A DNA stretch of 64,000 nt from Hyalella azteca (Eukaryota > Arthropoda > Malacostraca > Amphipoda > Hyalellidae). The translations under genes and the position numbers were made by a program. Location of the stretch: positions 1 to 64,000 of the forward strand of contig NW_025945063.1 of NCBI RefSeq assembly GCF_000764305.2. Reading direction: 5' to 3'. Each line of letters begins with the position of its first letter. Position 1 is the first letter of the stretch. The notes below the pieces were generated by a model that was not told the origin of the DNA, made no database searches, and saw only the letters and a program-made list of their open reading frames with translations. This document shows positions 50,101 to 59,965 of this stretch, in pieces.

Positions 50101-50541
50101 ACCCTAACAAAATTGAACAACGCATCATATTGATTTCAGGTAGAGGAGAAACTTCGAGAATTGTTCATTAGAAGTTTATCACAAAAGTTTTATTTATGTC
50201 AGTGTTTTAGAAATAGATTTTTTCGATAATAAAAAATATCAATTCACGTGAAGAATAAATTTTATGAATTCAGAAAATGCGCATTGAGTATATATATCAC
50301 TTGACACGCCTATGCATTCGGGATTGAGAATATACTTCTGTAGTAATTATTATTTTTGCAAATGAAAAAACAAAACGTAATATATATTTTTTGTTATTGA
50401 AAAACCTAATAATTTTGTTTTCAGATTCTTGAGCGCGCAGTGTCGTCTTCATCACTGCACAACCTGCGTCTGCACCGCACTGACCAAGTGCCCGAGCGCT
50501 GCACGCTTCACAGCCACGCCACCAACAGGTTCAAGTCTTAA
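32196..50541 (+). CDS. Class A G-protein-coupled receptor (amine-receptor-like), TM7 exon not found
   Basis: Exons that join in phase 0: 32196-32381 (start codon, TM1 with the conserved Asn in LTVNSIFILAVN), 46184-46426 (TM2 LTSLSVGELL, TM3 and LALDQYWCILHP), 46566-46745 (TM4 with the conserved Trp in LVSWLVN, loop-2 Cys in YSCEP, TM5 with Pro in VLYFPTT), 47787-47918 (TM6, LAVLAMFFIILITPY). The third loop is probably incomplete because of the N gap 46908-47672. The tail exons 49436-49667 and 50425-50541 join in phase (EKYWGE then ILERAVSSSS). The DRY box is DQY and the TM2 Asp is Glu. I see no NPxxY helix between 47919 and 49435; exon 49436 also needs a preceding exon ending in phase 2, which TM6 does not. 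Ligand is unknown; likeness to biogenic or trace amine receptors is only by general pattern. Confidence 0.72.
34093..34325. repeat. 52-bp tandem repeat with a 10-bp hairpin in each unit
   Basis: Units begin at 34093, 34145, 34197, 34249 and 34301 (last partial). Each contains gttcaacgaa and ttcgttgaac, a perfect inverted repeat around a 6-base loop, followed by ctggtccgatgtctgatcct. Units differ at only one to three bases. Confidence 0.85.
34873..35190. repeat. Two tandem units of about 160 bp
   Basis: The block from aacgaaattccagc through tttcagatgt and gggctttc occurs twice in succession with about 97% identity. Neither copy has an extended open frame with support. Confidence 0.8.
36838..37065. 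repeat. 25-bp tandem repeat
   Basis: About nine units of gatgatggaagtgtaggaag followed by ctatt. Variation is light, for example ttggaagc and a gcatgat insertion. Confidence 0.85.
37960..39390. repeat. 20-bp satellite block, interrupted at 38770-39070
   Basis: About 55 units of atagatttattacactccaa (or variants with acaccccccta) occur in two runs, 37960-38770 and 39075-39390. The 300-base non-repeat segment between them has no gene. Composition is strongly asymmetric, with C only on this strand within the cactcc block. Confidence 0.88.
40434..40506. repeat. Short 21-bp tandem repeat
   Basis: Four units of gcaacgaacaattaatcgtg. Small and nearly perfect. Confidence 0.7.
41230..41510. repeat. 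20-bp CTGCTCTGCTCGTC minisatellite
   Basis: About fourteen units of ctgctctgctcgtccctgca with small variants. As 20 is not a multiple of 3, all frames on both strands cycle through the same peptides and remain open, which explains the six overlapping open frames. No sign that it is translated. Confidence 0.88.
45430..45955. repeat. 25-bp minisatellite with the palindrome GTTGCAAC
   Basis: About 21 near-identical units of gttgcaacaacgcagtaaac plus atgac, ending at an N (45953). Degenerate units extend back to 45340. The near-perfect identity and the N suggest an array collapsed in assembly. The long minus-strand frames are repeat artefacts. Confidence 0.9.
46731..46907 (+). repeat. 29-bp tandem copies of the GPCR exon 3 end and donor
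   Basis: Exon 46566-46745 ends cacgactatg and is followed by the donor gtgagtctct. This junction is repeated six times with perfect gtgagt donors before the sequence runs into Ns at 46908. The first three copies differ slightly (ttctcaacgac). Confidence 0.9.
46908..47672. other. Assembly gap (765 Ns)
   Basis: The gap lies between the donor array of GPCR exon 3 and a copy of the (GTCC)n element. An exon for the third intracellular loop may be lost here. Frames of X spanning it have no meaning. Confidence 0.99.
47673..47775 (+). mobile_element. (GTCC)n-core short repeat element, copy D (5' end in gap)
   Basis: The sequence from ctcgtcatgtccgtccgtcc to gagtactgagttatattttt matches the 3' two thirds of copy A in the same orientation. 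It ends 11 bases before the acceptor of GPCR exon 47787, so its T-rich tail forms part of the polypyrimidine tract. Confidence 0.7.
48545..48995 (+). repeat. 53-57-bp tandem repeat ahead of GPCR exon 49006
   Basis: About eight units contain gcgcatggcgacttaagtgt and ggttctgttacgtgtgct. They alternate between a form with gtatatgcaacaaagtga and one with atgcaacaaagttc. The array stops about 15 bases before the acceptor at 49005. Confidence 0.85.
49006..49230 (+). CDS. Possible alternative terminal exon of the GPCR
   Basis: After the acceptor gtgtgtttctag (ending at 49005) a frame in phase with the TM6 exon runs to a TAG at 49228-49230. It is GC-rich with coding-like composition (VCCGNVLLRDPDDMC, later SSDVAWSVNN) that stops where the composition drops. 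It is hydrophilic, so joining it directly to TM6 would give a six-helix protein. No good phase-2 donor connects it to exon 49436. It could be an alternative end, or part of a tail whose TM7 exon is missing from the assembly. Confidence 0.4.
   Translation, partial: VCCGNVLLRDPDDMCHMTVVPMNGGAALPRRPLNPRPSPRHASSTASNNCPLLDSDGHSSDVAWSVNNVVSQHY
49436..50541 (+). CDS. C-terminal tail exons of the GPCR
   Basis: Exon 49436-49667 follows an acceptor (actttcag) and encodes FKGHVRRLSSDDGSS, which looks like helix 8 and a Ser-rich tail, then a Pro/Gly/Arg-rich stretch. Its donor gag|gtcagc joins 50425-50541 in frame, ending in TAA. Without splicing the frame stops at 49688, which would be an alternative end. 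Strand and spacing fit the receptor upstream. Confidence 0.55.
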
Positions 50542-50559
50542 GGCCGCGATTGAGAACCG

Positions 50560-52015
50560 CGAGCCCTCATACAGGCTTGGCTGGATCCCTATGAGAATCT
50601 ATCACTACGTATAGTCGTTATAACTCCGCTCGTAAATGAAATATCAATCTAAAAATTTTCATGCTCATCCAGTTATTTATTTACAATTTCCCGACAGTTA
50701 ACGACTAACTCGGTAAAGGTTCTCTCAAGGTTTTTAAAACCAATGAATTTTTTTGAGAAATCGATTCAACCGTAATAAATGGAGCGAATGCCGAAGATTT
50801 CACACGCATTCAAATTCTTGAAAACAAAATCGATCAAACCAATTCTATGCATGCAGGAATAATCAAATTAAAAAAAATTATTAGGATCTGAAAAATTTTT
50901 CGGGTCATGAAATCAAATCTCGTCTTCGGCTTTATTTCTTTCGCATTGAGCCTAAAGTAATCGAATGATGAATTTGCACTGACAGTAAAAGTTTAAAAAA
51001 TGTGTATTTCTGCATTAGATCCATCAGCTCTGACGATACATTTTTATCCATCATTAGATTCCTAGATTTAATTAAGCTTGTCCCGTTCTGTACCATGACG
51101 ACTTTTGGCGCGGTTTCTTGCCCGACATGTTGACAACAAAGTATGAACCATCACCTCGATTGATACTCTAGTATCAAGTGTGGGGCAGAATCCTTATTCT
51201 ATTTTGCTCATCAAGTTTGGTGAATGACGTTTTTCCGACTATGCATCTATCAGAGTACTCGGGATCTTTCTTCAATTCATTGATTATGCCAAGCGTCTAA
51301 CAGAGGTTTTGACGTTAATTTCTTGTACAGGATTTGGACGTGGCAAGGATCCTTTCAGATGTGTAAATGCAGTTTTAACGTAGTGTTAGGTATGGATATT
51401 ACATAGGCAAGTTATTCAGTAGGAATGCCTGCTGCGCAGACAGTTAACAGAAATTGGGGGCAAGGTATGAGAAAATCTTTTGTTAGTAACTTAATAATGT
51501 TCATCAGAGTTAAGAGAAATTTTCCATGTACAGTATAAGATAATAATAACCGCAATGAATTTCATCATCGATATTGTTATACTTCTAACGCAGAGCACAA
51601 ACTAATTTTAATGCAGCTGTTCTAGTCGATGCTTTCTGTAGGTATGTACCGGTCGCGGGTGCGAGTGATGCATAATGAAATCAGAGGATACCACGATATT
51701 CGAGTCATTCGACGACATATTTTAACATCGACGATAAACTTCACGAAAGCATAGTGAACTGTGGAACCAAGTGCATCCTAAAATCGAAATTATTCGAGAA
51801 ATTTGCCTGTCGTTGTTGTAGTTCTTAGATGTTTTCCCTCTCGTAATTTCTATTCATTACCTTCCGTTATTGACTAATGATCGTCATGGTTAACCTACTC
51901 TATGCAATAATAAATCGAAGTCATCTCGTCTGATCATTTCGTCCGCCTCATATTAGCAATCATTAATTGGGATCCACAAAACACGCTTCAACTTCAGAGA
52001 ATTTTACTTTCAGAC
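50560..52015. other. Convergent intergenic region between GPCR and RPS7
   Basis: AT-rich sequence between two gene 3' ends. I see no exon, repeat array or RNA gene. It should hold both 3' untranslated regions; no canonical signal could be assigned with confidence on the RPS7 side. Confidence 0.5.
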
Positions 52016-54803
52016 TCAGAAGTAAGATTCGCGGAATTCGAATGTGACCTCCTTGCCAGTAAGCCTCTTGTACACAGCTGAGAAGGTTTCGACCTGTGAA
52101 TTTGAAAGAAGTAATTATTACTAATAGGTAATTAGTAATAATAGGTAAATTAGTAAATTAACAATAGTTAGCAGAACGGTACTTTCAGTTTCGACATCAA
52201 ATGATCACAAACATCTGTTGTCTCTTTCTCGGAATAAATTTGAACAACGAATTGAGACAAGAAAAGTATCGGGCAAGTAACGAGGAAATGAGAAAAACTT
52301 GGCCTGGAATCAAGTTAGAAATTTGAAAATTGTTTCCTTGATTATATTAGACGTTACGATAAAAATATGGTGCACGGCATTTCGATTCGAAACGAGATGT
52401 ATCGGAGACCAAGACCTAGAGTTTCAATGAGCAGCTGGGCAGACTTTGCGAAAATTTGTCAAAATACCCAATTAGGCATTTAAGCAGACATGTTGTGTGC
52501 ATGGCAGAAAATTTTGTGGTCAAACTCATCTCTCATAACGCTACGACTGTAAGTGATAGAGATCCTTTAAATAATGAAAGCAGTGTTTATAGACGCAATG
52601 TCAGTAATGCTGCTACTTAAGCGAGAGTGAACGGGCACTTTTTCAGGTACTCTGTTTTCGTTAAATTCGACGACATCTGCATAATGAGCTTCAATACCGT
52701 TTTGCAACCATAATTATATGTGCTGAAGATGGAAAAATGTTAAAAGTTGTCGAAAATCTTTGTTCATATAATTTTCCAGAAAAGGTTAATTATGAACTGT
52801 TAAAAAGCTGTGAATTCAGGAAATGGTCAAGCTACCGTTTCAGGGTTTTCTCATCTCGTCTCAGTATTGTCGAGGATTTGCACTGAAAGTAAAAAAAATT
52901 GTTTCGACGTCTCTCACTTATCAAAACCGCGCTTGTAGATCATTTAATCCCAAATAAAATTATCAATGCCCAGATTCTGAGATAAAAAAAAGCATGTATG
53001 CATGCAAATCCTAATCATGACAATTCAGTTCTTCTTAGAGATATGATCATAGTCATCACATCAGAAGATTTTCATCATATTGTCATGTAGAATTATCGTT
53101 CAAATGATGAAAAAAAAACTTTTTTGGGTGGCTTTTTTGCTTTCATTTGAGCAAATATATATGCAAAGCCTAGATTAAAAGTAAAACAATTTGCTCAATT
53201 GGGCAAATATTTTATGCAAATTTAGCTTTTGCTTTGCTCATGTTTCGTGGAATAAAAACTGTGCAGAGCGACCCACCTTATGTTCGATGTTGGTCTGTTG
53301 GCTCTTGTCAAGATGCACTTTGTAGAGGCGAGATCCGTCCAGCCTGACACGGATTCTCTTGCCAACGATCTCAGCAGGGTACACGAGATCGTCCAAGATG
53401 GCGCTGTGTACCGAAGTCAGGGTGCGACTGTAAGCATAAAATAACAATTAGAACATGATGAGGAATGGAATTAATGGGGGGCAAAATTATACAGATTCAG
53501 TTCTTCTTAGAGAGTTGCAACCGATCAGGGCTATCACAGCAGAAAATTGTCATCATGCGTGACTCACTTCAAATAGATGAGGGCATTGGAATAAATTAAA
53601 CTTGCACATCTCATAGTCTCGGCTTCAAAATCTTAACTCGTATAATACTCGATTACATTTAGGGTTATATGCATACAAATTTTATGTGAAAACTCATTAG
53701 GATTGTATAAAATACTTGAAATAACCGAGCTCGCTCGGCGAGTTCTCAGTGGCATTTATAAATAATTTAGATTAATTTGATCTAGAGAAGAATGTTCACC
53801 TCATAGGTCTCTTCTGTTTAAGAGGAACCTTCATGTTTGGCTTTTCCTTGGGAAGGATGCGTCGCTGAGCGATGATTACAACATGTTTACCGCTGAACTT
53901 CTTCTCCAGCTCCCTGACCAGTCTCTGCTGCACGCGCTGGAATTGCTTCAGCAGTGGCACAGGTACAAACAGGGCGATGCACTTGTGAGAAAAAGAATAA
54001 AAGCATTAAGTCTCTCGGTAAAATCACTCATTTTCCACACACAAGATCACGGTTATGCACAGTAGATACCCCAGCAGCAGAGTACAAGGTAATATCTGCT
54101 GGACACATTCAAGTCATGACTGCAAATTTATCAACCAATTACTATGACTTCATTGCTGATTTTCAGTGTAGATCCAAATAATTAGAAGAAAGCAATCAAG
54201 ATTGTGAAAAGCAATCATCTGTGGAAACAAATATAAAGGATCCCACATTGCCTGCTTAGTAAGCAGCATGGTTAAAAATGATAAGAAGGAAGTAAAAGGG
54301 TGTAATTTGCAGTCAGAACAGTTCAGTTCTTCTTAGAGAAGTGATCATGGCAATCACAACAGAAGATTTTCATCATGTGCAATATGAAACAAAGCAGTAA
54401 TTGAGGCATCAGATTTTGAGGGCAAACAACCAAACAAATAGCATATACAAGTGCAGTCAAAATGCTGAACTAGTTGAATCAATCAAAGCTATTTACACTC
54501 TCTAGTAAGTGAAAGTGAATAGAATTGAATCACGCAATAGTTAGCAATTCAAATAATTTCCAGTTGAACAAATCATATCCTTCAAGAGGAATGTGCTCAC
54601 TGTTGCATGATACAAGTCACTAATCCAACTCTCACTTTCTTCTCTCCAACATCAATCTGTTTTGCGCCATTGATGGTAAGGTCTCGCAGATCCTTCAGGT
54701 CTGAGTTGGTCTCTAGGTCCATCAGAGTCTGGCCAATTGAAGTCTCAAACTCATCAGGCTCATCAAATCTTTTTGTAATCTTGCCATTGCAGAAGACGGG
54801 CAT
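52016..54803 (-). CDS. RPS7: 40S ribosomal protein S7 (eS7)
   Basis: Coding exons on the minus strand in order: 54803-54636, 53981-53800, 53427-53277, 52093-52016; phases 0, 2, 0 match and the product is 192 residues (human protein 194). Recognised blocks are PDEFE and [82 protein letters not shown] and the end [21 protein letters not shown]7 is a structural part of the small subunit and helps 18S rRNA maturation. An acceptor (tttgcag) ends directly before the ATG, so a noncoding first exon lies upstream, as in other animals; it was not located. The intron of 54635-53982 has an AAG acceptor, which is unusual. Each coding-region intron holds a C/D box snoRNA. Confidence 0.96.
53016..53087 (-). 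ncRNA. C/D box snoRNA in the last RPS7 intron
   Basis: On the minus strand, C box ATGATGA (53078-53072) is followed by a body ending tctctaagaagaa and D box CTGA (53028-53025). The outer ends cattgtcat-type and atgacaatg-type sequences pair as a perfect 9-bp terminal stem (53016-53024 with 53079-53087). Same strand as the host gene. It is the best formed of three paralogues. Confidence 0.82.
53490..53563 (-). ncRNA. C/D box snoRNA in the middle RPS7 intron
   Basis: C box ATGATGA (53556-53550) and D box CTGA (53500-53497) on the host strand, with the same guide ctctaagaagaa before D. The body differs from the other copies and the terminal stem is weak, so it may be less stable. Confidence 0.7.
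54306..54384 (-). ncRNA. C/D box snoRNA in the first coding-region RPS7 intron
   Basis: C box ATGATGA (54376-54370) and D box CTGA (54326-54323), with the guide ttctctaagaagaa before D. A short terminal stem is possible (ttgca with tgcaa). It is closest in body sequence to the copy at 53016-53087, sharing aaaatcttctg after the C box. Confidence 0.78.
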
Positions 54804-57229
54804 CTGCAAATAACATTAAAAATTAATTCACAGCAAACGCCAACAAAAGACAAGATGTCAATCAACTAACAGGAAGTATACAAGTAAATTTATCCAATAC
54901 CTCCAATTTTACTGTAAATGTCAAGGAATGTGTTAAAACTGCATTTCTCAGTAAAAAACAAGAAATTTTGGAAATTAACAAGTGAAAAAATAAAGCTTTT
55001 ATGAAAATGTTAGATAAATAATTTTAAGGCTATAAAAATTCAATTAATCATTGATTAATGATGAGGTCCAGAACTTTGAGAATAGTTTGTTTCCCTAACT
55101 GAAGCCACAGTGTCAAGAGTTGTAACCGCAGGCTAATGGGATAAATTAGCAAACAAAATAGCAGGACATTGGCATTAACAAAATCAATGAAGTCCCTAGA
55201 AATAAGGAATCATTAGTATGGGTTGTAAATTGGCCAAAAAACAAACTATGTCAACATTTGGCTAGGAGCAAGGAATTTGGTTAACTAACTTTTTCAGAAT
55301 TTGGGTTACTGTTGGTATTAGCAATCCTCTCAAGGACATTTCTTTGTATTAAATATTTAAACAAATCTTTGGCAGTATATGAATGTATAAGCACTCCTTA
55401 CAGATTTCATATCACCAGGAATTTTATTTTCTTATGATTCATGTATCAGAGATAGCATCTCAACTTATTGTGATGAAATCTTCAGACAAACCTTTGATAT
55501 ATTCAACTTCCAGGCATTGTGGCATTTTTCAAATTTTCATGCTGAATTCTGATAACAAAATTGTTATAATAGAATTAGTTATATATATATACTTTTTCTA
55601 CTATTTGCCTAGAAATAATTTTGAATAAATGTCTGCTATCACCACTTCATTATGATACTGATTTATATCAACATAACTAGATGGGAGATATCTGGATGCC
55701 CGAGTACAAAATTATCTTGTGCACACAGCACAAGTATTGGCAACTTTATTCTATGAGACAAAATACATTCAAATACCATTTTCAAGATTGAACTGGCAAA
55801 TTATGTCTCTTTTGAATGACAATCAATGGTTTCTTGAATTCCCAAACACTTGCACACCAAACTTAGACCAATACACTCCCACAGAATCCACAAGAAAATT
55901 TAAAATGTATTTAAATTACTAACCAAAATATGTATAAATGATACACAAACTAAAACCAATCACATGCAAGGTACTTAATTTCATTTAATGTGAATGACAC
56001 TTTCATTTTGAATGTTTTTTTTTTCAAGCAAGTTGCTTTCTTGCTTTAGAAATTAATTCCAGTCTAAAAATTTAAAAATTTAGAAATAACAAACATTGAA
56101 AGGACTTGATAAGAATATGAAAATTAATTCACTAGAAGAAAACAAACAGTACACAAGTGACAGCAACAACTAAGACAACACAGACTCTGACCCTCTTTAA
56201 GGCAGCACTAAATCTAATGCAATGCAGTTTAGCAAGTAAACAAAAGAAACTTCTGAGAAAAAAATATTGTGCAGTTTGCTCAAACTACAAGATTGTGTAA
56301 TTTGAGCAGCATAAAAGGCCTACTGGACAAAATTTGCAATTCACAATTTTTATGATTTGTATGGCTACCTGTGCAGTTTTTGCACATACCTACAATTATG
56401 AATTATAAAATGAACTTTGTGTCACAGGATTACAAATCTGTATGTGCCTTCAGGGGAATGAATTATCAAGAAAAATTGAGCCAGTCTTGCTTGAAAATGC
56501 TAGAAATTGTCAAAACTCTTTTAAAAATTACTCAACATTATTCAAGAAAGCATTCCTGCAACAAATAAAATGCATAAAAAAAATTTTTAAAGACCACGTT
56601 TTTCATGTGGACTCAAAAGTAGAAAATAATTTTTCGGCAGCTACTGATGAACTGATCTCTGTTTGCTTTCATTCTCTTGGTCTTTTGTATTTCAGTTAAA
56701 ATATTTTACATCTAAAACGAAAAACGTGGGGTGCATATGTATTTAATTGTTTTGTGATTACTTGATATGATGAATATGATGGTTCATTGAACATTTGATA
56801 AGTGATGGAACTAGTACTTTTTATAATTTTAATTGTTGAGTGCAAGCTGCCCTGCACTCTGCAGACACGCAACATTTCCAAGTGAAGTGAATCAAGTGAT
56901 TACTTTATAGAAACTTTTTATACCTTTACCCAGGATGGAATTCTAATTTTGAACGTTCATATATTATTTCGATCCACCAAGACCACTTTTTCTACCCAAC
57001 ATCGTTATTTGAGGCAAAAAATGAACTTCTTAAAGGCATAAAATACATAGGCTAACTTGCTCAGTTATCTCCTCTAGATCTGAGTGAAAATTTCTTCGGT
57101 ATGTACGGTTTTATTATAGCATGCTATAATAAAACCGTATACAAGGCCAGAAATTGCATTATCATATTTATAAGCAGCAATTTTTTATTTCATCCAAGTG
57201 CTAAACATTTCATGAAAATAAAGTAAATG
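54804..57229. other. Region upstream of the RPS7 coding exons
   Basis: AT-rich; probably the first RPS7 intron or 5' flank. Open frames at 55383-55628, 55719-55922 and 56371-56699 have intron-like composition and no recognisable motif. Confidence 0.45.
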
Positions 57230-59150
57230 CTAGCAAAATATAACGGAAAATAAAGTATCCAAGGAAAAAGTATAAAATAGATTAACCAGCTCTAACTTTC
57301 TAATTTCATCACAATATGCTACCATCAAGCCACATAATTTTCCACTAAAGGAGATTCCAGAATAAAAGTGTAGAAGTCTTGATGGGTCAGGGCACCACAT
57401 AACCATGCTGGTGCATGCCTCCAATGTTGCTCGGGTGATGGTCTCAAAGTGAGCCTCCTGCATGTGGTTCTTAAGATCATCCAGATTGTAGGTGGCATGT
57501 GAGTTGCGGCTTAAGGTTATGCTAGTAAGATCAATGTAGTTCATATTTTGAAGAAGTCTACAACCTTCTTTTACACAAGATTTTATAAACATTAGTTTCT
57601 TGAAGCAGTCCAGATTTTTTACAGGGATTATTATTCATTACAAGGTTTTTAATTTTCTCATTTTTTCCACTTTGTAGCCTCTGTTCATCTGCTTTTGGTA
57701 GAAGACCATTGTGGGGGTTCCATTAGATTTAGATATGACTTCATTGTTGGTTTGGCTTTCTCTCAATTGGTAATTTGATATTTCAGTGTCAACTGTTCTA
57801 TTTGAAAACCCATTATTTGCTAGAATTTGTTTACATGATCTGAGTTCAGTTTTCAACTCAGTCTTGGATGTACAGGTCTTGATTGCTCTTTGTATGAGAG
57901 CATGCTCTGTGCTGGTTTTATAGCGCTGAGGGCATTCACTTTCTTTGTTAAGCACTTTCCTGACATACCATAAAATGGGGTAACTTAGACCACTTTTTTT
58001 AATGATGCCATTTTTTACTTGAATTGAAACATGCAAAATACAGGTCTTATACTCTAGGTTCCCTCACCATAAATTGCTGGCTCCTGCCTCTCATAGTCTT
58101 TATGTAATTTCAAAAAAGTGATGGTCTTTGTTACCCCATCTCTTGGGGTATCTTAACTGGGTGGTAAAATCAATTATATTTTTTGGTAAAAATAACTCCA
58201 AATAACTTAAGGCTTTGGTGCATTGTAGTAGAACCCTTCTAGTTACATATGCAAATGACAAACTTGAGGAAAGTGTCATAGTTTGCAAATGGGGGGTGCC
58301 GCCTCATAATGGGGGAAATTTGACTACCTAATGGCAGCCCTGATGGGGTAATATTCACTGGCTTGGAAATTAAGTTAAAATTACCATATATAAGACTATA
58401 GAGTCTGAAACATAAAGAAAAAACATTAATAGGTTGTCAAACATAAAATATGTTATATATGGTAATTTTATATTAACTTCCAAGCTGGTCTATGTTACCC
58501 TGTCAGGGCTGACATTAGGTGGTCTAAGTTCCCCCATTTGGGGGTGGCACCCCCATTTGCAAACTATGACACTTTCCTAAAATTTGTCATTTGCATATGT
58601 AACTAGAAGAGTTCTACTACAATGGATCAAAACCTGGAGTCATTTTACCAAAAAATAAAAAATTGGAGGGGGTACTCTGACAGGCTTGAAATAATAGCTT
58701 TTTTTCATGGGTCACATTTTTAATTTTTTAACCTATTAGATATGCAAACTTTTTAAATCTTTCTATTGTGTTACGTAGCCTCAGTATTAGGCCTTTAATG
58801 CCCATTGACAAAATTTTTCTATGTCAAATAGTTTTTGAGTTTTGGGGGTTTTTGTTAAAAAAACAAAAAGTGGTCTAAGTTACCCCGGGAGTTTAAGTTA
58901 CCCCATTTTACGGTAGGTAGGATGTCAGTAAACATAAGTGACAAAGGAATTATCTTCAATTTGCACTAATATATCTAAAATGGCAATTTGCAATTTTGTT
59001 CAATTTCATGGGTAAACTTCAAGACTGATTCATGTTCCAAAGCTCTTTGCAGTTCAATCAAGTGCTCTTTGTCTTGAATGACACCAAAAATGTAATCTAT
59101 GTATCTGCAGTAAAGCCCAGGCTTGATCTGCGTATTGAGCAACACTCAAT
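57230..59150 (-). mobile_element. Penelope-like retroelement remnant, split by a foldback element
   Basis: On the minus strand 59145-58925 reads PGLYCRYIDYIFGVIQDKEH and later LPFLDILVQIEDNSF, the catalytic palm of a Penelope-like reverse transcriptase with YIDD changed to YIDY. The reading continues on the far side of an inserted element at about 57965-57640 with HALIQRAIKTCTSKTELKTE and ILANNGFSNRTVD, typical of the thumb region that follows. A third piece at 57590-57230 (NSHATYNLDDLKNHMQEAHF) is also present inverted at 59180-59370. The copy is dead: active-site change, stops and insertion. It is unrelated to the host genes. Confidence 0.65.
57968..58913. mobile_element. Foldback/MITE element with long inverted arms, TA-flanked
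   Basis: Ends are ccataaaatggggtaactta on the left and its inverted match ending ccccattttacgg on the right, each bordered by TA. The arms are inverted over most of the 946 bases: for example gtttgcaaatggggggtg near 58280 against cacccccatttgcaaac near 58550, and taagttaaaattaccatata against atatggtaattttatattaa around the centre at about 58420. No coding capacity. It interrupts the Penelope-like sequence. Confidence 0.78.
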
Positions 59151-59179
59151 TTTATAATTTATAAAGTCTCATGAAATAA

Positions 59180-59370
59180 AGAAGGTTGTAGACCTTCAAA
59201 ATATAAACTACATTGGTCTTACTAGTATGACCTTAAACCGATGACTCACATGCCATCTACAATCTGGATTCTGGAGGACCTAAGAACCACATGCGGGAGG
59301 CTCACAATGAGACCATCGCCCCAGCAACATTGGAGGCATGCACCAGCATAGTTATGTGCACTGACCCATA
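59180..59370 (+). mobile_element. Inverted fragment related to the Penelope-like remnant
   Basis: The plus strand here matches the minus strand of 57400-57560 (gttgtagaccttcaaaatat, then cacatgcgggaggctcacaa and aacattggaggcatgcacca). Penelope-like elements often carry inverted or rearranged ends. Both copies have diverged. Confidence 0.6.
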
Positions 59371-59965
59371 TATATGTACATGTACATAACAAAATAGGTT
59401 GAAAAGCACCTCACACTGCTATGCTAAAAAGTACACTGAGCTCATGAAAGGCTGTTCTGCATTGGGACAATTTGCCAGCTGCATGTCAATCTCCAACACT
59501 CTAAACTCAAGCACTATTACAAATTGTTTCCCTTTCAACATGTTATGTGCAGGGGCCAAAATTGCAGACTGCCCACGTGTGCAGCTATGTTTTGTTGGCA
59601 AATTAAAGCCTTGCAACCGGAAACAGTATATATGCTTTATCTGGTACTTACATGAAAGAGTAAGCTCATTTTCTATTATTTCAAAAATTCAAAGTTCAAA
59701 CCTTTATTCATGACATCAACATGACTGCGCTATATATTTCACTAACATGGGAAACCCAGGGCTTTTCTGAATATTTAGTATTATTTATATAAACAACCCA
59801 ATGGTGGGTTTTTTAGCAGCAGATGGAAATTGGCAACAACTCATCAGTGGGTTGTACCACACTAAACATGGTAACTGAACAATTTTAACAATAAAATATC
59901 TTCTAATAAAAAAAGTGTATAAATTTTGCAGAAGAAACAGTATTTTAATAATACCATTTTGAATA

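Noticed and set aside
57638..58036. Independent host gene on the minus strand
   Set aside because: The residues fit the region after the reverse transcriptase palm of the Penelope-like remnant, and its first part runs into the foldback element.
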